Shown one piece after another: positions 1-12,400 of a DNA stretch of 36,566 bases. Where the stretch lies: positions 336,690 to 373,255 of the forward strand of contig LSYV01000034.1 in NCBI GenBank assembly GCA_001584585.1, read 5' to 3'. The stretch's first letter is position 1. Each line of letters starts with the position of its first letter. The notes under the pieces are model-generated. The model was not told where the DNA came from, ran no database searches, and saw only the letters and a program-made list of their open reading frames with translations. The translations under genes and the position numbers were made by a program. Source of the DNA: Gonium pectorale (taxonomy: Eukaryota > Chlorophyta > Chlorophyceae > Chlamydomonadales > Volvocaceae).

Positions 1-1
1 G

Positions 2-421
2 CCGCCGCCGCCGGCGGGTCAAACCACCGCAGCGGACGTCGCGGCTGAGATCGATCGCTGCAGGCTCGAGTATCGCACCCGCGAGATGGCCCTGCCGGAT
101 GGCGTTCCGTCGCTGCTCCAGGACGACGCCCTGGGCGGGTCCCCCTCCAGCCTCGAGGCCCAGCCGTTCAAGTGCGTAGCGCTCATGTCTTCTGCGGTCG
201 ACCACAGGCTGGCCGCTCTGGACTCGGGGCGCGAGGTCGTCGTGCAGCTGCTAGTGCTGGAGTGCGAGCCAAACCGCCCCGACAGGCTGGTACCACCCGC
301 AGCAGCGGCTGCGGCAGCGGCGGCTGCGGCGGCGGCGCGGCAAGCCAGCGCCGCGGCGCCCGCAGGGCAGCCCTCGGCGCCGCCAGCTGGCGGCAGCAGC
401 AAGGGCGGGAGGCGCAGGTAG
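2..421 (+). CDS. 3' terminal exon of an unrecognised gene (partial)
   Basis: The reading frame is open from the left edge to a TAG at 419-421 and encodes about 139 residues. It begins with a proline run. The middle is mixed-composition and protein-like, with segments such as AEIDRCRLEYRTREMAL and GREVVVQLLVLECE. It ends in a long alanine run (from about 299) and a basic tail, SSKGGRRR. A TGTAA motif 109 bases after the stop fits a transcript end on this strand. I do not recognise the family. The opposite strand is also open here, which is common in GC-rich alanine-coding DNA, so the strand call rests on the mixed-composition segment and the downstream polyadenylation motif. The start lies outside the window. 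Confidence 0.42.
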   Translation, partial: PPPPAGQTTAADVAAEIDRCRLEYRTREMALPDGVPSLLQDDALGGSPSSLEAQPFKCVALMSSAVDHRLAALDSGREVVVQLLVLECEPNRPDRLVPPAAAAAAAAAAAAARQASAAAPAGQPSAPPAGGSSKGGRRR

Positions 422-529
422 CGGGCGGCAGGCAGATGCTGCTGCGGCGCCTCGTGAGGGGTGACGGCAGCAGCGGTGAATGGGCGGGGCTGCGCGGGGC
501 GGTGTGTGCTCTCCTTGTGTGCGTGGTAG

Positions 530-534
530 TGTAA
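530..534 (+). promoter_or_regulatory. TGTAA polyadenylation motif
   Basis: TGTAA is the usual volvocine polyadenylation signal. It lies 109 bases past the stop of the left-edge gene, giving a 3'UTR of roughly 120-130 bases. Confidence 0.4.
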
Positions 535-593
535 TGGCGTGATAGCGTGCCCCGACAGTTCTGCATAAGGACAGCGAGCAAAAGCGGGTTGGC

Positions 594-632
594 GTGTGTG
601 AGTGCGTGTGTGTGTTTGTGTGTCTGTGTGTG
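594..632. repeat. GT-rich microsatellite
   Basis: This is an interrupted TG/GTGT tract just after the presumed 3' end of the left-edge gene. No gene overlaps it. Confidence 0.7.
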
Positions 633-1711
633 GGATGCCGAGGACCGCCAGCCCGGGACACCGAAAGCCCCCTGGTCATCCGGAGCGCCGTTTGGTCCAT
701 CGAAGGGGAGTCGGGTCCGCGGGTCGGCGGGTTTGCGCCCTGCAACGCACTGGCGGATGGCCGCCGATGGTGGCGGGGCACGCTTGACGCGCCCAAAGTG
801 GAAAGGCGAAGGGGGGCGGCTGGCATATGACCCGTTGTGGGCCGTCCTCCGACGCGGCAGTGCTGGCCGGTAGTGCAAGGGGGGCTGTTGTTTGGTGTGT
901 GGTACGGACGCACCTGGGGCCAGGCTGCGCAAATGGGGACCCAACACGTCATGCAAAGGGGCGTGACGACGTCTTGGCGACAGTGGCGGCTAGCGACAGT
1001 GGCGGAAAGCGACAGCGGCGCTGGAACAGGCAGCGGGGCGGATCCGCCGCGGTGCAGAGGTAAACCGCAAGCGGGCCCTGCCACCGCCGCCAGCAAACCG
1101 GCCCGCCGTGGCTAGCCATAGCAGGGCTGTTTGGTGGTGGCTGGGGGGTCAAGTCCTGCGCCAGTGAAGGGAGAGCTCGGCGGCAGTGTCAGTGTGGGGG
1201 CGCATGGCGCGGGATAGGGCCACGGCGCAACGGCAGCGGGGGGGGGGGGTAAACGGGAAGGGGCGGCTGCGGGGCCTGACGCCGCCTCGGATGCGGCGGA
1301 ACTGCCCCTGACGGACGCGAGCTTACGAGATCCCATAGGATGCTTAAAGCACCGAGCCTCGTACGTCGTACCCTCCTCGTTGCCTCGTTGCCTGTCGCTC
1401 GTCCAACAACCACATAATCCAGATCGGACGGCGCCCACTACATAGTGTTGACAGCGGAGGCTACATCAATTCATGTCTGATTTTGTCATACGTCGATTCA
1501 TTCGGTTTGGTTGGGCACAAGAGCACCGTATGTAGCGGGAGCAACGCATTCTTACCTTTGACCGAATAGTGCACAGAGGACCTTGCCATTGCAACTGTGT
1601 AACTGGTTGATCCAGGCTCGCGCACGTCGACAACTGCTCATCCTTGACTCTGCCGCTCCTAACGCCAGCCGCGTTTGCTGACCAGTGGAGGAGTCCAACT
1701 GAGCGGTACCT
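633..1711. other. Intergenic stretch upstream of gene A
   Basis: No convincing coding exon is visible. The stretch contains a run of twelve G at 1238-1249. The part nearest gene A (about 1440-1560) is less GC-rich, as expected for a promoter or 5'UTR. I see no clear TATA box. Short open frames here lack splice-phase support and protein-like composition. Confidence 0.5.
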
Positions 1712-4700
1712 ATGCCACCCAGAGGATTCGGACTGGTCCTAGCCTTAATGGCGGTGCTACTGCTCCCTCGCGGCCTGGATGGCGCCACCAGCGTGGTGGA
1801 TTTGGAGGCAGCTCTGCAGCGTGTAGCTGCAGGGATACAGAACTGGGAGGACTGGAGCCCCGAGCTCAAAAGCAGGTCGGACTCCAACTTTGCATACATA
1901 GACAGTGTCCTCATGGAATGGGATGCTAGGCGCAGGTGTGCACGCTGCGATTCGTGGACGCAGGCCCCCTCGTCGCTTCGTCAGAAAACGCTAGTCCCTG
2001 TTGAGCCCAGAGCCGTTGCAGTCCGCCGTGTCTGATGCCGCGGTTCCCGGCCGGGCCTGCTGAATCTCGCTGAAGCTTGTTGCCGTGCCTCTGATCGTGC
2101 CTGCCTCCCCTAGGGATTCCTGCAACTCGCCTGGCCGAAGCGGCCCCGCGCCTGCACGCGTGCGCTACTTCACTCGCCACACCGGGACGCTGTGGGACTG
2201 GATGTGCGTGGCGGAGGCTCTGCAGCTAAACTGGGACCGTCAGAACCCCGCGAGGTGCGCTGTGGCAGCAGCTGCGGGGCTGGCGGCTGCACGGCCGTCG
2301 GGCGGGGGCGGCGCGCACCGGAGGCTCTGCAGCTGGAGTACGCCACGGATCACCCGCCGCGTGTGCAAGCAGTTGTGGACGTTTGCACATACCGTATCGA
2401 GATGGCATTAGGAGGGCAGCTTCGTAGCGGTTACCCGCCATCGCGCCGCATGGGAGTTGTTGCGCGGGAGGTAGAGGCAAGAGGGGCTTTGCGGCCGACG
2501 GCAGGAAGGGAGAGAGTCGGCGGCACAATATGTATGGATCAGCACGGCAATCGGTGCCTGGAGCCTTCGAGTTTTCAGACATGCTCATTGTGGAGTTGCA
2601 CTGGGTAGTGGGGGCCGCTTCCCCATCTTCACTACCCCCCGCCCGCTAGCCCAACCGCTCGCCTCGCCCCCTTCCCTGAGGTCGTCGCTGCCCCGCTGCT
2701 GCCGGCTCGGCACCCTCTTGCGCACCACAGGTTCAACGGCTACGGCATCGGCGTAGCTGCCGCCGACGACGTGTGGCGGCGCAACGCCAGCGCCCTGTGC
2801 GGCCCCGACAGCGACGTGCTGATACACTGCGACACGGTCGTGGATTCGCGGCCCGCGCTGCAGAACGGCTGCACCAAGCCGATTATCCTTCAGGTGCGTG
2901 GGAGCGCCGCGGCCGTGTATGGCCGTGGCTGATGGGCGGGGCGTACTGAGGGGCACGGCGCGACTGCGAGGGTAGAACATTCGGCGGCGCGTAAAATTGC
3001 ATGGGGCGGCGGAAATGGCTGTTGGTACATGTGGCTCCACTTCCCCTGTCCTGATACAGGCACCAGCGGCCCCACTAGCGTCGCGTACATGTACATACGG
3101 TACTTCCGCGCTGTTTCGCCCTGGTCGGCGCATGTTTTATTTTGCCTGCGCGCCCCTACCTGCCGACCCCGACTCGGCTTGGCTTGGACGCTCGCGATCC
3201 CGCACCAGGTGACCAACCGCTTCGACTGGAAGGTCCACGATCGACCCGCCTACATCGAGCTGATGAGGACCGCGGCCGCCAACGAGCGCGTCTTCTGGGT
3301 TACCAACAACCCCTTCGAGCAGCTGTACATGCAGGGGTGGGTGCGGGGCTGAATTGCCCTCTCCCCCGGCTGACCGGCTGTGGGGCAGGCCTGACGCGCG
3401 TGTGCCTTGCCTTGCGGTGAATGTCCACGAGACGTCCATTCACCATGCAAGACCGTCCGGGCGGCTCGGTGCTTGGCAGTCTAGAGTGCTTTCGTTCGTC
3501 CCTGCAGCGATGCGTCCCTGTACGCCGACCCGCCCATCGCGGGCCATGAAAGTGTGAAGGCTGACCTGCGTTCTGTTGACCGCACGCCGGCACTAATCCG
3601 TGAAACAGCTTCAAACGAATAAGTTAACGAGGGTTGCCGTGTGGGTCAAGACCGTGCATGTGAGTCGGTTGTTGCCCTTGCGTGCGGCCCCCAAACATGG
3701 TGCGCCAAGTTGGGGGTTCACACCAGGAGCGCCTCCGGGCGAAGGGTTTTTGTTGCCCACATACGGAAAGGCGCAGAGCTAGCTCGAGACGGGGAGCAGG
3801 CCCTCGCTACCGCATGGGACTGTGAATCCCGGCTGCTCCTGCCCCTTTCCCACTCCTGTGGTCTCCTCGCTTCTGGGTGTGCCGCCTCGCTCCACCCCAG
3901 CCCTTCCCATGACACCGTTCGGTCGGCGGTGCGAACCCGCGCCGCCGAACCCACACGCGCGCAACCCCTCAGTGTCCTAAGCCCGCAACCCTCCGCCCGA
4001 TGGCCGCCGCCCGCCTACCGCCGGCGTGGCCGCTTATATGCCTGGGCCTGCAGGGAGGGCGTGACGCTGCCGCCATCACGGCACTACATGCTGCGGCCGC
4101 TGGGCGCGGCGGTGCTTCCGGGCAGGCCGCTGGGCGAGGGCGCGGCGAGGCGCTTCGCCGTCATCTCCAAAACCCACTGGCGCAGGCACCCGGACCGGGA
4201 CCTGCTCCTGCCGCAAATCAAGAAGCTGGGGCTGGAGAAGATGGTCGAGGTGTACGAGAATCATTACGGCGGCCCGGAAACGCTGGTGCGCGCTGCGCTT
4301 TCACGGGGCGGTCCGTGATCGGGCTGGGCTACCCGGAGTGGTTATGTGGCTCTCGGCGCGTTCTCGGTCTTGGTGTTGGGTTTCCCGTGTTGGCTTTCCC
4401 ATGTTGGCGTCCGTGTGTCCGCTCCATGCGTGACTAGCGTGCCGAGACAAATGTACTGGCAGGTGAGCGAGCAACGACAGCCTGGAGCCAGTCTAACCGG
4501 CAGGGCCCCTGGACCCTGATCCGTGTTTGCGTCGATCGTGTGTACAAGGACTGGCTCGCACACCCCGCAGTGCCGCTCACCTCTCGCTCGCGTCACCTCC
4601 GCCGCCCCCTTCATCGTTGCAGGCACAGCACCGGGGCGTCATACATGTGCCGTACCAGGTACGGCAAATGTTCACACAGTACTCCCCCTGCGTCCCGCCA

Positions 4701-5589
4701 TCCGCCCTGCGCGTGGCGCCCGCTTGCGTCCGTTCCCGCCCTGCGTGTGCCACCCAGCGTCTTGCCCTCCCCCCGCCCAAGCGGGACGCCCGCACCGCTG
4801 ATTACGGGCAGCCGGCTGCACCTCGTCTAGGGCGGACGGACCGGCTGTTCCCCCCCATCTGTTGCCTGCCCCTGTGGGTGCCGAGGATGCCGCCGAGCGA
4901 ATGCCGCCGAGCGAAGACACGCCTGGCTGCGGGGCGGCACCGCAATGCCACGTGCTGCATCGCTGTGTAGTTGTCGCGCTTTCATGCGATCGCCGCCGAT
5001 CACTGCATCGCTCGCCGCCCATCACCGGCAGTGCTGCCTGCGGCCTCTTCCTGCTTGCCCGCCTGTCAGTCTGCAGTACCCGCCCATCCCTGCGGACCCC
5101 TCACGGACCCCCCCCCTCCTTCTCCCTCCGCCTGCCGCCGGGTGCACCGGTTGCACCCGCCACCCCCTCCGCGGCGCCCGCCCCACGCTGTCCCCGCAGG
5201 TGTCGGTGATGTCGCAGTACGAGACGCTCGCCGCGGGCGGTGTGCTCATCGTGCCTTCGTTCCCCTTCTTCCGCACGCTGCGTAACCGCCACCACATCGG
5301 CTCCAGCACGCTCCCCCTCCTCACCCGCGCCAAGCGCGAGGGCCTCAACGCCACCAAGTACATGGAGTTCTACCACCCGGACTTTGCGCCCGCGATGGTG
5401 TACTTCACGTCTTGGCAGCACCTGGGCCGGATCATGCGCCTGCCAGCGACGGACCCCATGTGGGAGGCCAAGCGGGCGGCCGGCCGGCGGGCCATGGCAG
5501 CGGTCCGACAGGCGACGCTGGAGGGCTGGCAGGCGCTGATGGCGCATGTGGCGGCAGCGGCGTGCAAGGGCCCGACGGGCAGCGCCTGA
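1712..5589 (+). CDS. Gene A: secretory-pathway glycosyltransferase-like protein, 7 exons, paralogue of gene B
   Basis: Exons are 1712-1875, 2114-2254, 2731-2893, 3209-3336, 4054-4285, 4623-4658 and 5200-5589. They give 417 residues with consistent phases and GT-AG introns throughout. Residues 1-25 form a signal peptide or anchor (hydrophobic core LVLALMAVLLL). The lumenal part has sequons at WRRNAS and GLNATK. Key segments are VRYFTRHTGTLWDW (exon 2), DDVWRRNASALCGPDSDVL (exon 3), VTNRFDWKV and NNPFEQLYMQ (exon 4), and HRGVIHVPYQ followed by VSVMSQYETLAAGGVLIVPS (exons 6-7). The last segment resembles the nucleotide-sugar-binding region of GT-B enzymes, where a Glu and a Gly-rich turn follow a serine-rich helix. 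That resemblance is the only basis for the enzyme call; donor and acceptor are unknown. The exon model is strongly supported by gene B, whose exons 2-7 match it base for base in length. ATG 1712 is the only start giving a signal peptide. Confidence 0.85.
4623..4658 (+). other. 36-nt micro-exon (exon 6 of gene A)
   Basis: This exon encodes the 12 residues AQHRGVIHVPYQ between a CAG acceptor and a GTACGG donor, phase 0 on both sides. The equivalent exon in gene B (18871-18906) has the same length and differs at one residue (V to L). It is too short for ORF-based detection and would be missed without the paralogue. Confidence 0.85.
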
Positions 5590-5792
5590 GGGCCGCCAAG
5601 GCTGAGGTGGTGGTGGCAGCGGCGGCAGCGTTCGCAGGAGTGCAGCGGCGGCGGCCGCTTGGTCGCAGCTGCGGCACCTGTCAATGCGACGGACGTACGT
5701 TCATGCGGCGGCCTTTTGTGTCGCGGAGGAGTGGACCTGGCGACCACTCCGGCCAGGCTGCCTGCCAGCGCGCCAGGTCCCCCGCTCGCGGG

Positions 5793-5797
5793 TGTAA
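5793..5797 (+). promoter_or_regulatory. TGTAA polyadenylation motif of gene A
   Basis: TGTAA lies 204 bases after the TGA of gene A, a normal distance for a chlamydomonad 3'UTR. Confidence 0.5.
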
Positions 5798-5819
5798 GTG
5801 CTCGTCGCGACCTCAACCC

Positions 5820-8800
5820 ATAGCAGCGTCGCCGCGATGCTTCCTGGCGCTGCCGCCCACACTCGCAGCCGCACCCTGCTGCTCCTGCATCGCGGGAGGG
5901 CGGCTGCGGATCTCCACTTGGGTCCGACGCTGACGACCTAGCCGGCCGTCGCCGCCTTACCCGCCCCGCGGTGCAAGTGGAGTACTGGGCGCTGCGCGGT
6001 CGGCTGCAGCCTCACCACCTCCCTAACCCCTCGCTGGGCCCATACGGACAGCCGTCCTTTGCATATAACTTGCTGGCCATGAGTTTTGCCATGGGGCGCT
6101 GCCACTGTCCCCACGATGCTTACTGCCCCATGTGTGCCATGGGCAGACGCATGCGAGTGGAAGCGACGGCGGCGCATGTACCATAACTGCGCCCTTGCTG
6201 CCAGGGGCCAGGGGCGATGTGCGTGCCGCCGGCCAGGGTTTGAGTGCGCCGTGCGGCTTATGGGGCCGCACCTCCACGCGGGAGGCCGCCCGTGCCGCCG
6301 CCCAGGCTGCCCCAGCGGTGGAGAGGGGTGTCGCCACTAGGAGTGGGCAGCAGGCGGAGGAGTATCGCGCCGACGACCGCCTGCTTCTCAGTGGAAGCCT
6401 TGTGTGGCGGGAACGGTAGGAGGCACACACTGGATGTCGGCGCTTTCGAGAGGGCCAATAGCCCAGGCCGTGTTCTTCGGGAGCAGCGTCCCGAGCACGC
6501 CATCGCATGCTGCCGCTGTGGCCTTCACCATTCCGGCGAACCTCCTCATCAACCAGCCACCGGGCGCCTTGCATCATTGGACTACACATGTTCTGCATCT
6601 GCATCCACCGAGCGGCCCATATCGTGCGTTCTCCGCTGCTCCAACCTTGTGGGGTGGTGCGCGCTTGCCTGACAGCCAGCTGCTGGTGGCGCAGGCTCGC
6701 AGGTACGTTGCCGGTGGTTCTGGCAAATGAATTGCGGGTGGTCAAACAACGCAACTTGTCGTCCGTGGGTCTCTGGGCGCGGGGCGTTTGTAGCTGGGTG
6801 GCAGACAGGGGGTGAACGGGGCTTAAGGACACCTCGCAGATTGTCCGTGTGCATCCATGTGTGATCACGCTGCTGCGACCCACGGGCGGCGAGGAGGGGC
6901 GGCGCGATTCCTACCACTCCTCCGCCGCTCCATCTCCTGCCTTCCATCTCGCCGTGCACACGCCCCGCCGTTCCGCCTGCAGGTGATAGCGCTGCGGCCG
7001 CCTGCCCCTCCGCACCATGCACGCGGCGGCTGAGGCGCGACACGCCGTAGGCCCTGCTCCGAGGCGCTGCGGGCCAGTGGCAGGCTGGCAGCTGCGTGCG
7101 GCTGAAGCAGGTGCGTCTGCCCCAGACCTTCCGAGGGTGGGGACGTGATCTGCTGCCCGTGAAAGCCCCTGACCGAGCAACGGCATAGCGTCCTGGTTCT
7201 GCTCGCGCATCGCCATACGCGGGGCGAGGATAGCTAACTGGGAAAGGGCTGTGACCTGCGAGGTGCGAGCGACTGCCGGGTGCCGGTTTGCACCGCTCTC
7301 GAGCATGGCGACTGTGCCTTACTGCAACACCAGCGCACCAGTCCACTCCCCTGCCTTTTCCCGTCTCTATGGCTGCAGACGCTACCAAAAAGCTGCTGAG
7401 CTGCCGCTTCAGCATCTACTCCGTGGTGCACGGCGGCAGTCAGCTGTCGCCCGGTTGTGGAGCGGTTGGGGCGGGTGGAGTGACGAAGGCGATTCGCCGC
7501 ACCGTGCCTGATGGGATGTCGCCACGGTTCGCGCCGCAATGACAAAAGATGACATCCCCCCTACCGCCTTCATAAATGACTTGTGCATCTTGGGAAGTAT
7601 AGATTGCCGTCCTTTTCTTGATTTGCTTTCGTCCTTCGCTCCTTCGCTTCTATCAAAGTAATATTCGTATCAGGCGGCGACAGGGAGGCGCAACGGGCTT
7701 CGAGGTGCTAGGAGATGTCTAACTTTATGATGATCGGTGTAGGTTAGAAGGGGTTTAGCGGATAGAGTGTCGTATTACAGATATGGTGTGGAGGAGCGCA
7801 ACTGGAGAAGGACCGAGGCGGTTGGCTGTTGTGAGGGCTCATAATCCAAACCAGCCATCTTCGGGGCTTCCAAGCTTTCTGGATTAGCTTGCATGAATTG
7901 TCCTCGTCGTCTCCACTTGCCCCCCACAACGGTGGCCGGGCGATGGCCGTGGGCTGCAAGGCCCGCATGCAGGCAGCTGCAGCACGCTGGTACGGCCCCA
8001 TCTGGGGAAGGGAGCGACCCGGGGCAACCCAGGGCCGCCCTAACGTGCGCAGCAGCAGAAGAGGAACGGTTGCCGGCAGCCCATGTGATTTAAGGCGGGT
8101 CCAACCCTCATCCGGCAATGACTCCTCGTGCCCATGTTGTCCTCCTGACGAATTTGGCTCTTTTACCTTTGTCTATTTGGGTTGCAATATGAGCTTACGG
8201 TATGGTGAAGGCGAGTGAATACCGGTAGCCAACGCCAGGGAGAATGGAAAGGACGCGGCCATGAAGCCGCCTTCCCGGCCACCCCGGTGAAAGTTCTATG
8301 CAAGTCGGACGGGATCCGTGGTCCTGCGATGTCCATGGATGACAAAGCGACGTCGACTGGCAATGGAATGAACAGCCTGTGCCTTTTGGTTGCGAGCTGG
8401 CGCCGCCTCAATGGAAAGGACAGGAGTCCAGCAGGCTCCTGGCCAGATCTGTTCCTTGAGATGAGTGGAAGGTGCGTGTGCACTCAAGGAACCCGTCGTG
8501 TCATGGATTGGCTCATGCAAACCGCGCTGTGTTAGTTTTGCAAGTGTGCACGTTGGGCCCCTGCGTTGTGACACCGATTGTGAACCCCTGGGGCCGTGCC
8601 AGCGCTTTGTATTGCAATGAAGGCATCGAAGGAGTATCTGGCCCTCCATTTTGCACCCTGTCGTGTCTCGTGTATGACTGGGATGGCCAGGTGCCGACAG
8701 CGGCTGGTCCTTAGTTGGGTTGGTCTGGGGTGCGGGGCTTGGACTCTCCTATGTGCTTTGGCAGTCGACAGATGGCTATGGTCGGGCAGGCGACCGAGCG

Positions 8801-9451
8801 GCACGGTGGGAAGCGTGTGTACGATTCGGGATTAGGACCGTGTGCCAATTGCGGGAAAGAGTGTCGAGACGGGCTGTTCGTGCAAAGCGGCACAAGCGAC
8901 AGGATCGGCTACCTAAACGGCCATGAACACACGAGGCATGGTGGACGAGCAGACGGGCCCTCCCGGGTCCCGGGAACCACGCAAGATCAAGATAAGCAGT
9001 TCATATGCTGTGGCGAGGTTACTGTAACCATGGTTGGAATTGGCCTTTTGGTGCCGCGAGTAGTTACTGTTGACATATGACTTTGACAGGCCACGCTACT
9101 TCCGCTGACAAGACTGCGGGCCGTCACATCAAGACAATGCGGCAAATAGCATTTAATCATATTCACTTGCCATTGCAATGAGTTACAAGAACAACGCCCG
9201 AGATGGCCCGAGTAATGGCGAACTTGTGGAGCTGCTGGGCACTTTTGCTTGCCATTGCTATTGGAGTGGATATGGTTGACAAAGACAAGTATTCGGCACG
9301 CGCAAGGTAAGGCGGGTGGCTCTGGGGCCGTCTTGGCTGTGCCTGCATCTATCGCTATGTCCCGCGCCTGACCATGCGACGCAATAGTACCGACCTTTGG
9401 ATAGCTCAAAAGCTGCTTAATTTAAGGTGGCATTGGCAAGTGTCAACAAGA
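5820..9451. other. Intergenic stretch between genes A and C
   Basis: No supported gene is visible in about 3.6 kb. Open frames of 60-280 codons occur on both strands, but none shows recognisable motifs, linked exons or a plausible start. The segment 7557-7790 and the part from about 8990 to 9480 are AT-richer than the rest. The latter is probably promoter and 5'UTR of gene C. A small frame at 7369-7542 (+), starting MAADATKKLLSCRFSIYSVV, is the most protein-like piece but stands alone. Confidence 0.45.
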
Positions 9452-12400
9452 ATGCAGCTCACGTCGTGTCGGTCATACATCCTTTTATTTGCGCTTGAAA
9501 ACCAAAGAACCAACTTGCCATGGGCCGCCTCGCGCAGCTCAAACCCAGCCCTACCATGCAAGTTCGACCCCGGATACAAGGACCGTACTGGCCCCTCCTG
9601 TTCGCCTAGCTTCGACTACGTTTCGTCCCTGGGCGCGACCCGGCTCGCCAAGAACGCCAGCCCATGGGGCAAGTAAGTTGCTATGCTGTCAGTGGGTTGA
9701 CCTCAGAACCAAGCAAGCGCGGGCGACCCCGTCCAATTACGAGGGGGCCTACGGGGCTCATGAAAAATGAGAACCCTGTCATGCATGCGCACGCATACGC
9801 CGACGCGTCTGGAAGCGAGCCCTCGTGCTATCGTCGCCAAACGGGCATAAATGCCCACTATGATCTTGGCTTGCCTCGGCCGCACGCTCACATACGTATA
9901 TCGGTACACGGCTTCCGAGAGACCCGTTTGACCGATTCTGCGTTTCTGCTTCCCTCTTCTCAGGGCCCTACTGTCGGGCTCACTGGCGACCTACCTGTGC
10001 AACGGGAGATATAATGTATCCACGCCCGAGGGCAAGGCCCAGTGCCGTGCGGACCGGGACAACAAGTGCTTCGTGGCGGTACGTACGTTGGCCGGGGTCG
10101 GGGGTGTCGGGAGGGCGCTGGGCCGGATGGCGGAGGGTCAGAAGGAGGCGAGGGGGGAAGCCTGGCGAGTGCAAAGCCGACCAGATCCCATCTTCGCTGC
10201 ACACGGGAACTTCCTTGATGACGCCCTAATCATATGCCTTGGCGCTTGGCGGTACTGCACACAGCGCTCGCAAGTACGGCCAAGTCGCCTGGTCTAAGCT
10301 ATGGTACCCGCCCGCCCCGACGCAACATCTGTACCCCACGCAGTCGCGGGGCGACGCGTGCACCTCCGCAGTAACGAGCCAGCTCGAAGCCAGGCTATTC
10401 TGCCCAGGTGGGTGCGCCGCCAGTTGCTCATTCGCCGTGCGCAGTGGCCTTTGCATTGCGTCCCTCGCTGTTCGCCTGCCAACAGTGTTCCTCTTTTCGC
10501 CAGTACCGGTATTCAGCCAGCCATGCAGCTGATCGGTCCATCCAAACCCTAAATTTGTATTTGTGCTTTGGTGCGCTCACTTCTGGCTGCACCAGGCTTG
10601 CATCGTTGGTAACCAGGCGCGCGCTCCCATGCACCGATGCTGCTGCGCAGGCACTCTGTACTTCCGGCGAGCCCTGTGCCAGTCCAGGTTCAAGGTGCGT
10701 GAGCGTCAGCAATAATCGGGCTCGGTCGCTTTGGTAGTATGCCCTGCCAGTGCAATCTCAGCACAAGCCTGTGCGGGCTCCTCGATGAGGGCTGGTGCGC
10801 GGACATGCGTTGTAACAATGTCAGGCGAAGTCTGTTTGTTTAACATGCACGGCTGACGGTGGCCCGCCGTTTGCTTTACTCTCGGGAGTGCAGGATGAGT
10901 GCCTAAACCGCGATCAGTGCGTATGGAGCGAGGTGGCGTGGTAAGAGATGAGCAGGACGCGTTTCTTTGCGCAATGGCCCGTTGCACATGTGCTTGCGTG
11001 ATAGCACCGTGCACATCGGCCGCCGCATCAGCCAGGCGATCAGCCGATCATGCACACAACTGGTAGATGGAGGGGGGGCACCGATTATCGGTGTCGTGAC
11101 ACAGCCGTCTGCGCCTTCGCGCGTGTTGGGCCATGCTGATGCGTGTACGCAAACCGCTAAAGTATGTCCCTTCACCATGCAGGTACGGCGGCAAGGCCCG
11201 GTACGACGCGTGGCGCAACGAAACGGAGGCCAACATGGGCGGACCGCCCACCTTCGGAGCGTGCTACGCAAAGGAGGGTGAGCGTGCAGCGCGGGTGCTC
11301 AAACCAGGGATCAACCCACCGACCAAATACAACCTGAAGTTCCTGATCGAGACGTTCATCTTTTTCCGTTTGCCCTGTAGCGTGGGTGCGGGAAGTGGAG
11401 TAGGGGGCGGCGCCGCACAGGAGGCCACGTCGACTCGCTCCGATGCCTCGCTCGCCCGTGTGTAACCTGCTTGCACACCCGTGGATGGCGGCAGAATGGC
11501 TCGGTTGGCTGCTGGCGTGAAATCGGCGCCGCAACCGTAAACTGTACGGCAACTTCACAAGCAACTGACGCTCCAACGCGCCCCGCCCGTGCGTGGCCTC
11601 TTCACATTGGGTCACAGAGATCGATGCGATGCTCGACGGAGCGGGCAACTTGAGAGAGGCCGAGTACACTGCCTGGTGCGTGACCCGCGCGGCACTCCGT
11701 GTGCCTATGTCTGTCTTGAACCCTGAACGTGCGGAGAGGCGGCTTGCGCCTTCGGTTGCCTTCTAGTTCTGCGTGTGCGTACCGTACATATGCATCCCTG
11801 TAAGGCCGATGTGCGACACGAATGGCGACGCTACGACGCTGGATAGCAAGCGTACCCGCGGCCACATACACCGGCACACTTGCGGACTGCTGGCCAGCCA
11901 CTCGCCACGAAGTGCGTACGCGTGCCTGGATTGCCTGCGCGCACGCACAGTCGCACACGCCGGCGACTAGCCAGCTTACACAGGACAGGACCTGATGAAC
12001 GCCCATCGCGTGCGCGTGCGTCTGTTGTTCGACTCGACACAGGCTGGAGGAGATCACCAGCTCCAAGCCCGCCTCCATCGCCAAGTACCGAGGCAACTGC
12101 CCCTACGCCAGATCCTCACGGGCGCGCGCCGTGTACGTCGAAACCTGCGACGCGGCTAATAAGGTGGCACTGGGCGAGGGCGGTCGCGTCAAGGCCCTCA
12201 ACACCTCGAGTTGGGAGGACGTGGCGGCTTGCCGGGCGGCCGGTTGCGTGGTGGAGGCCGCGAACGGCCTGTGGTACGAGAGCTCGGTGGGTAACGTTAG
12301 TGACGTGTGTTCAAGCGACGCGCATGTGTCGTACTCGCGTTATAAACACGCATTGTAGTGTCGGCTAGTAGTAAATATCCGCGTATGCAGGTGTACGCTC

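Noticed and set aside
183..1096. Long minus-strand frames of 257-281 codons over the left edge
   Set aside because: They are rich in Arg/Pro/His and run through the GT microsatellite and G-rich DNA. They have no protein-like segments.
8715..9080. 121-codon plus frame with CANCGKEC suggesting a zinc motif
   Set aside because: A single short Cys cluster without other family features, a plausible start or splice partners.
12281..12292. Alternative donor GGTAAC at the end of exon 6 of gene C
   Set aside because: It would leave phase 1 and break the frame of exon 7. GTGGGT at 12287 gives phase 0 and restores it.
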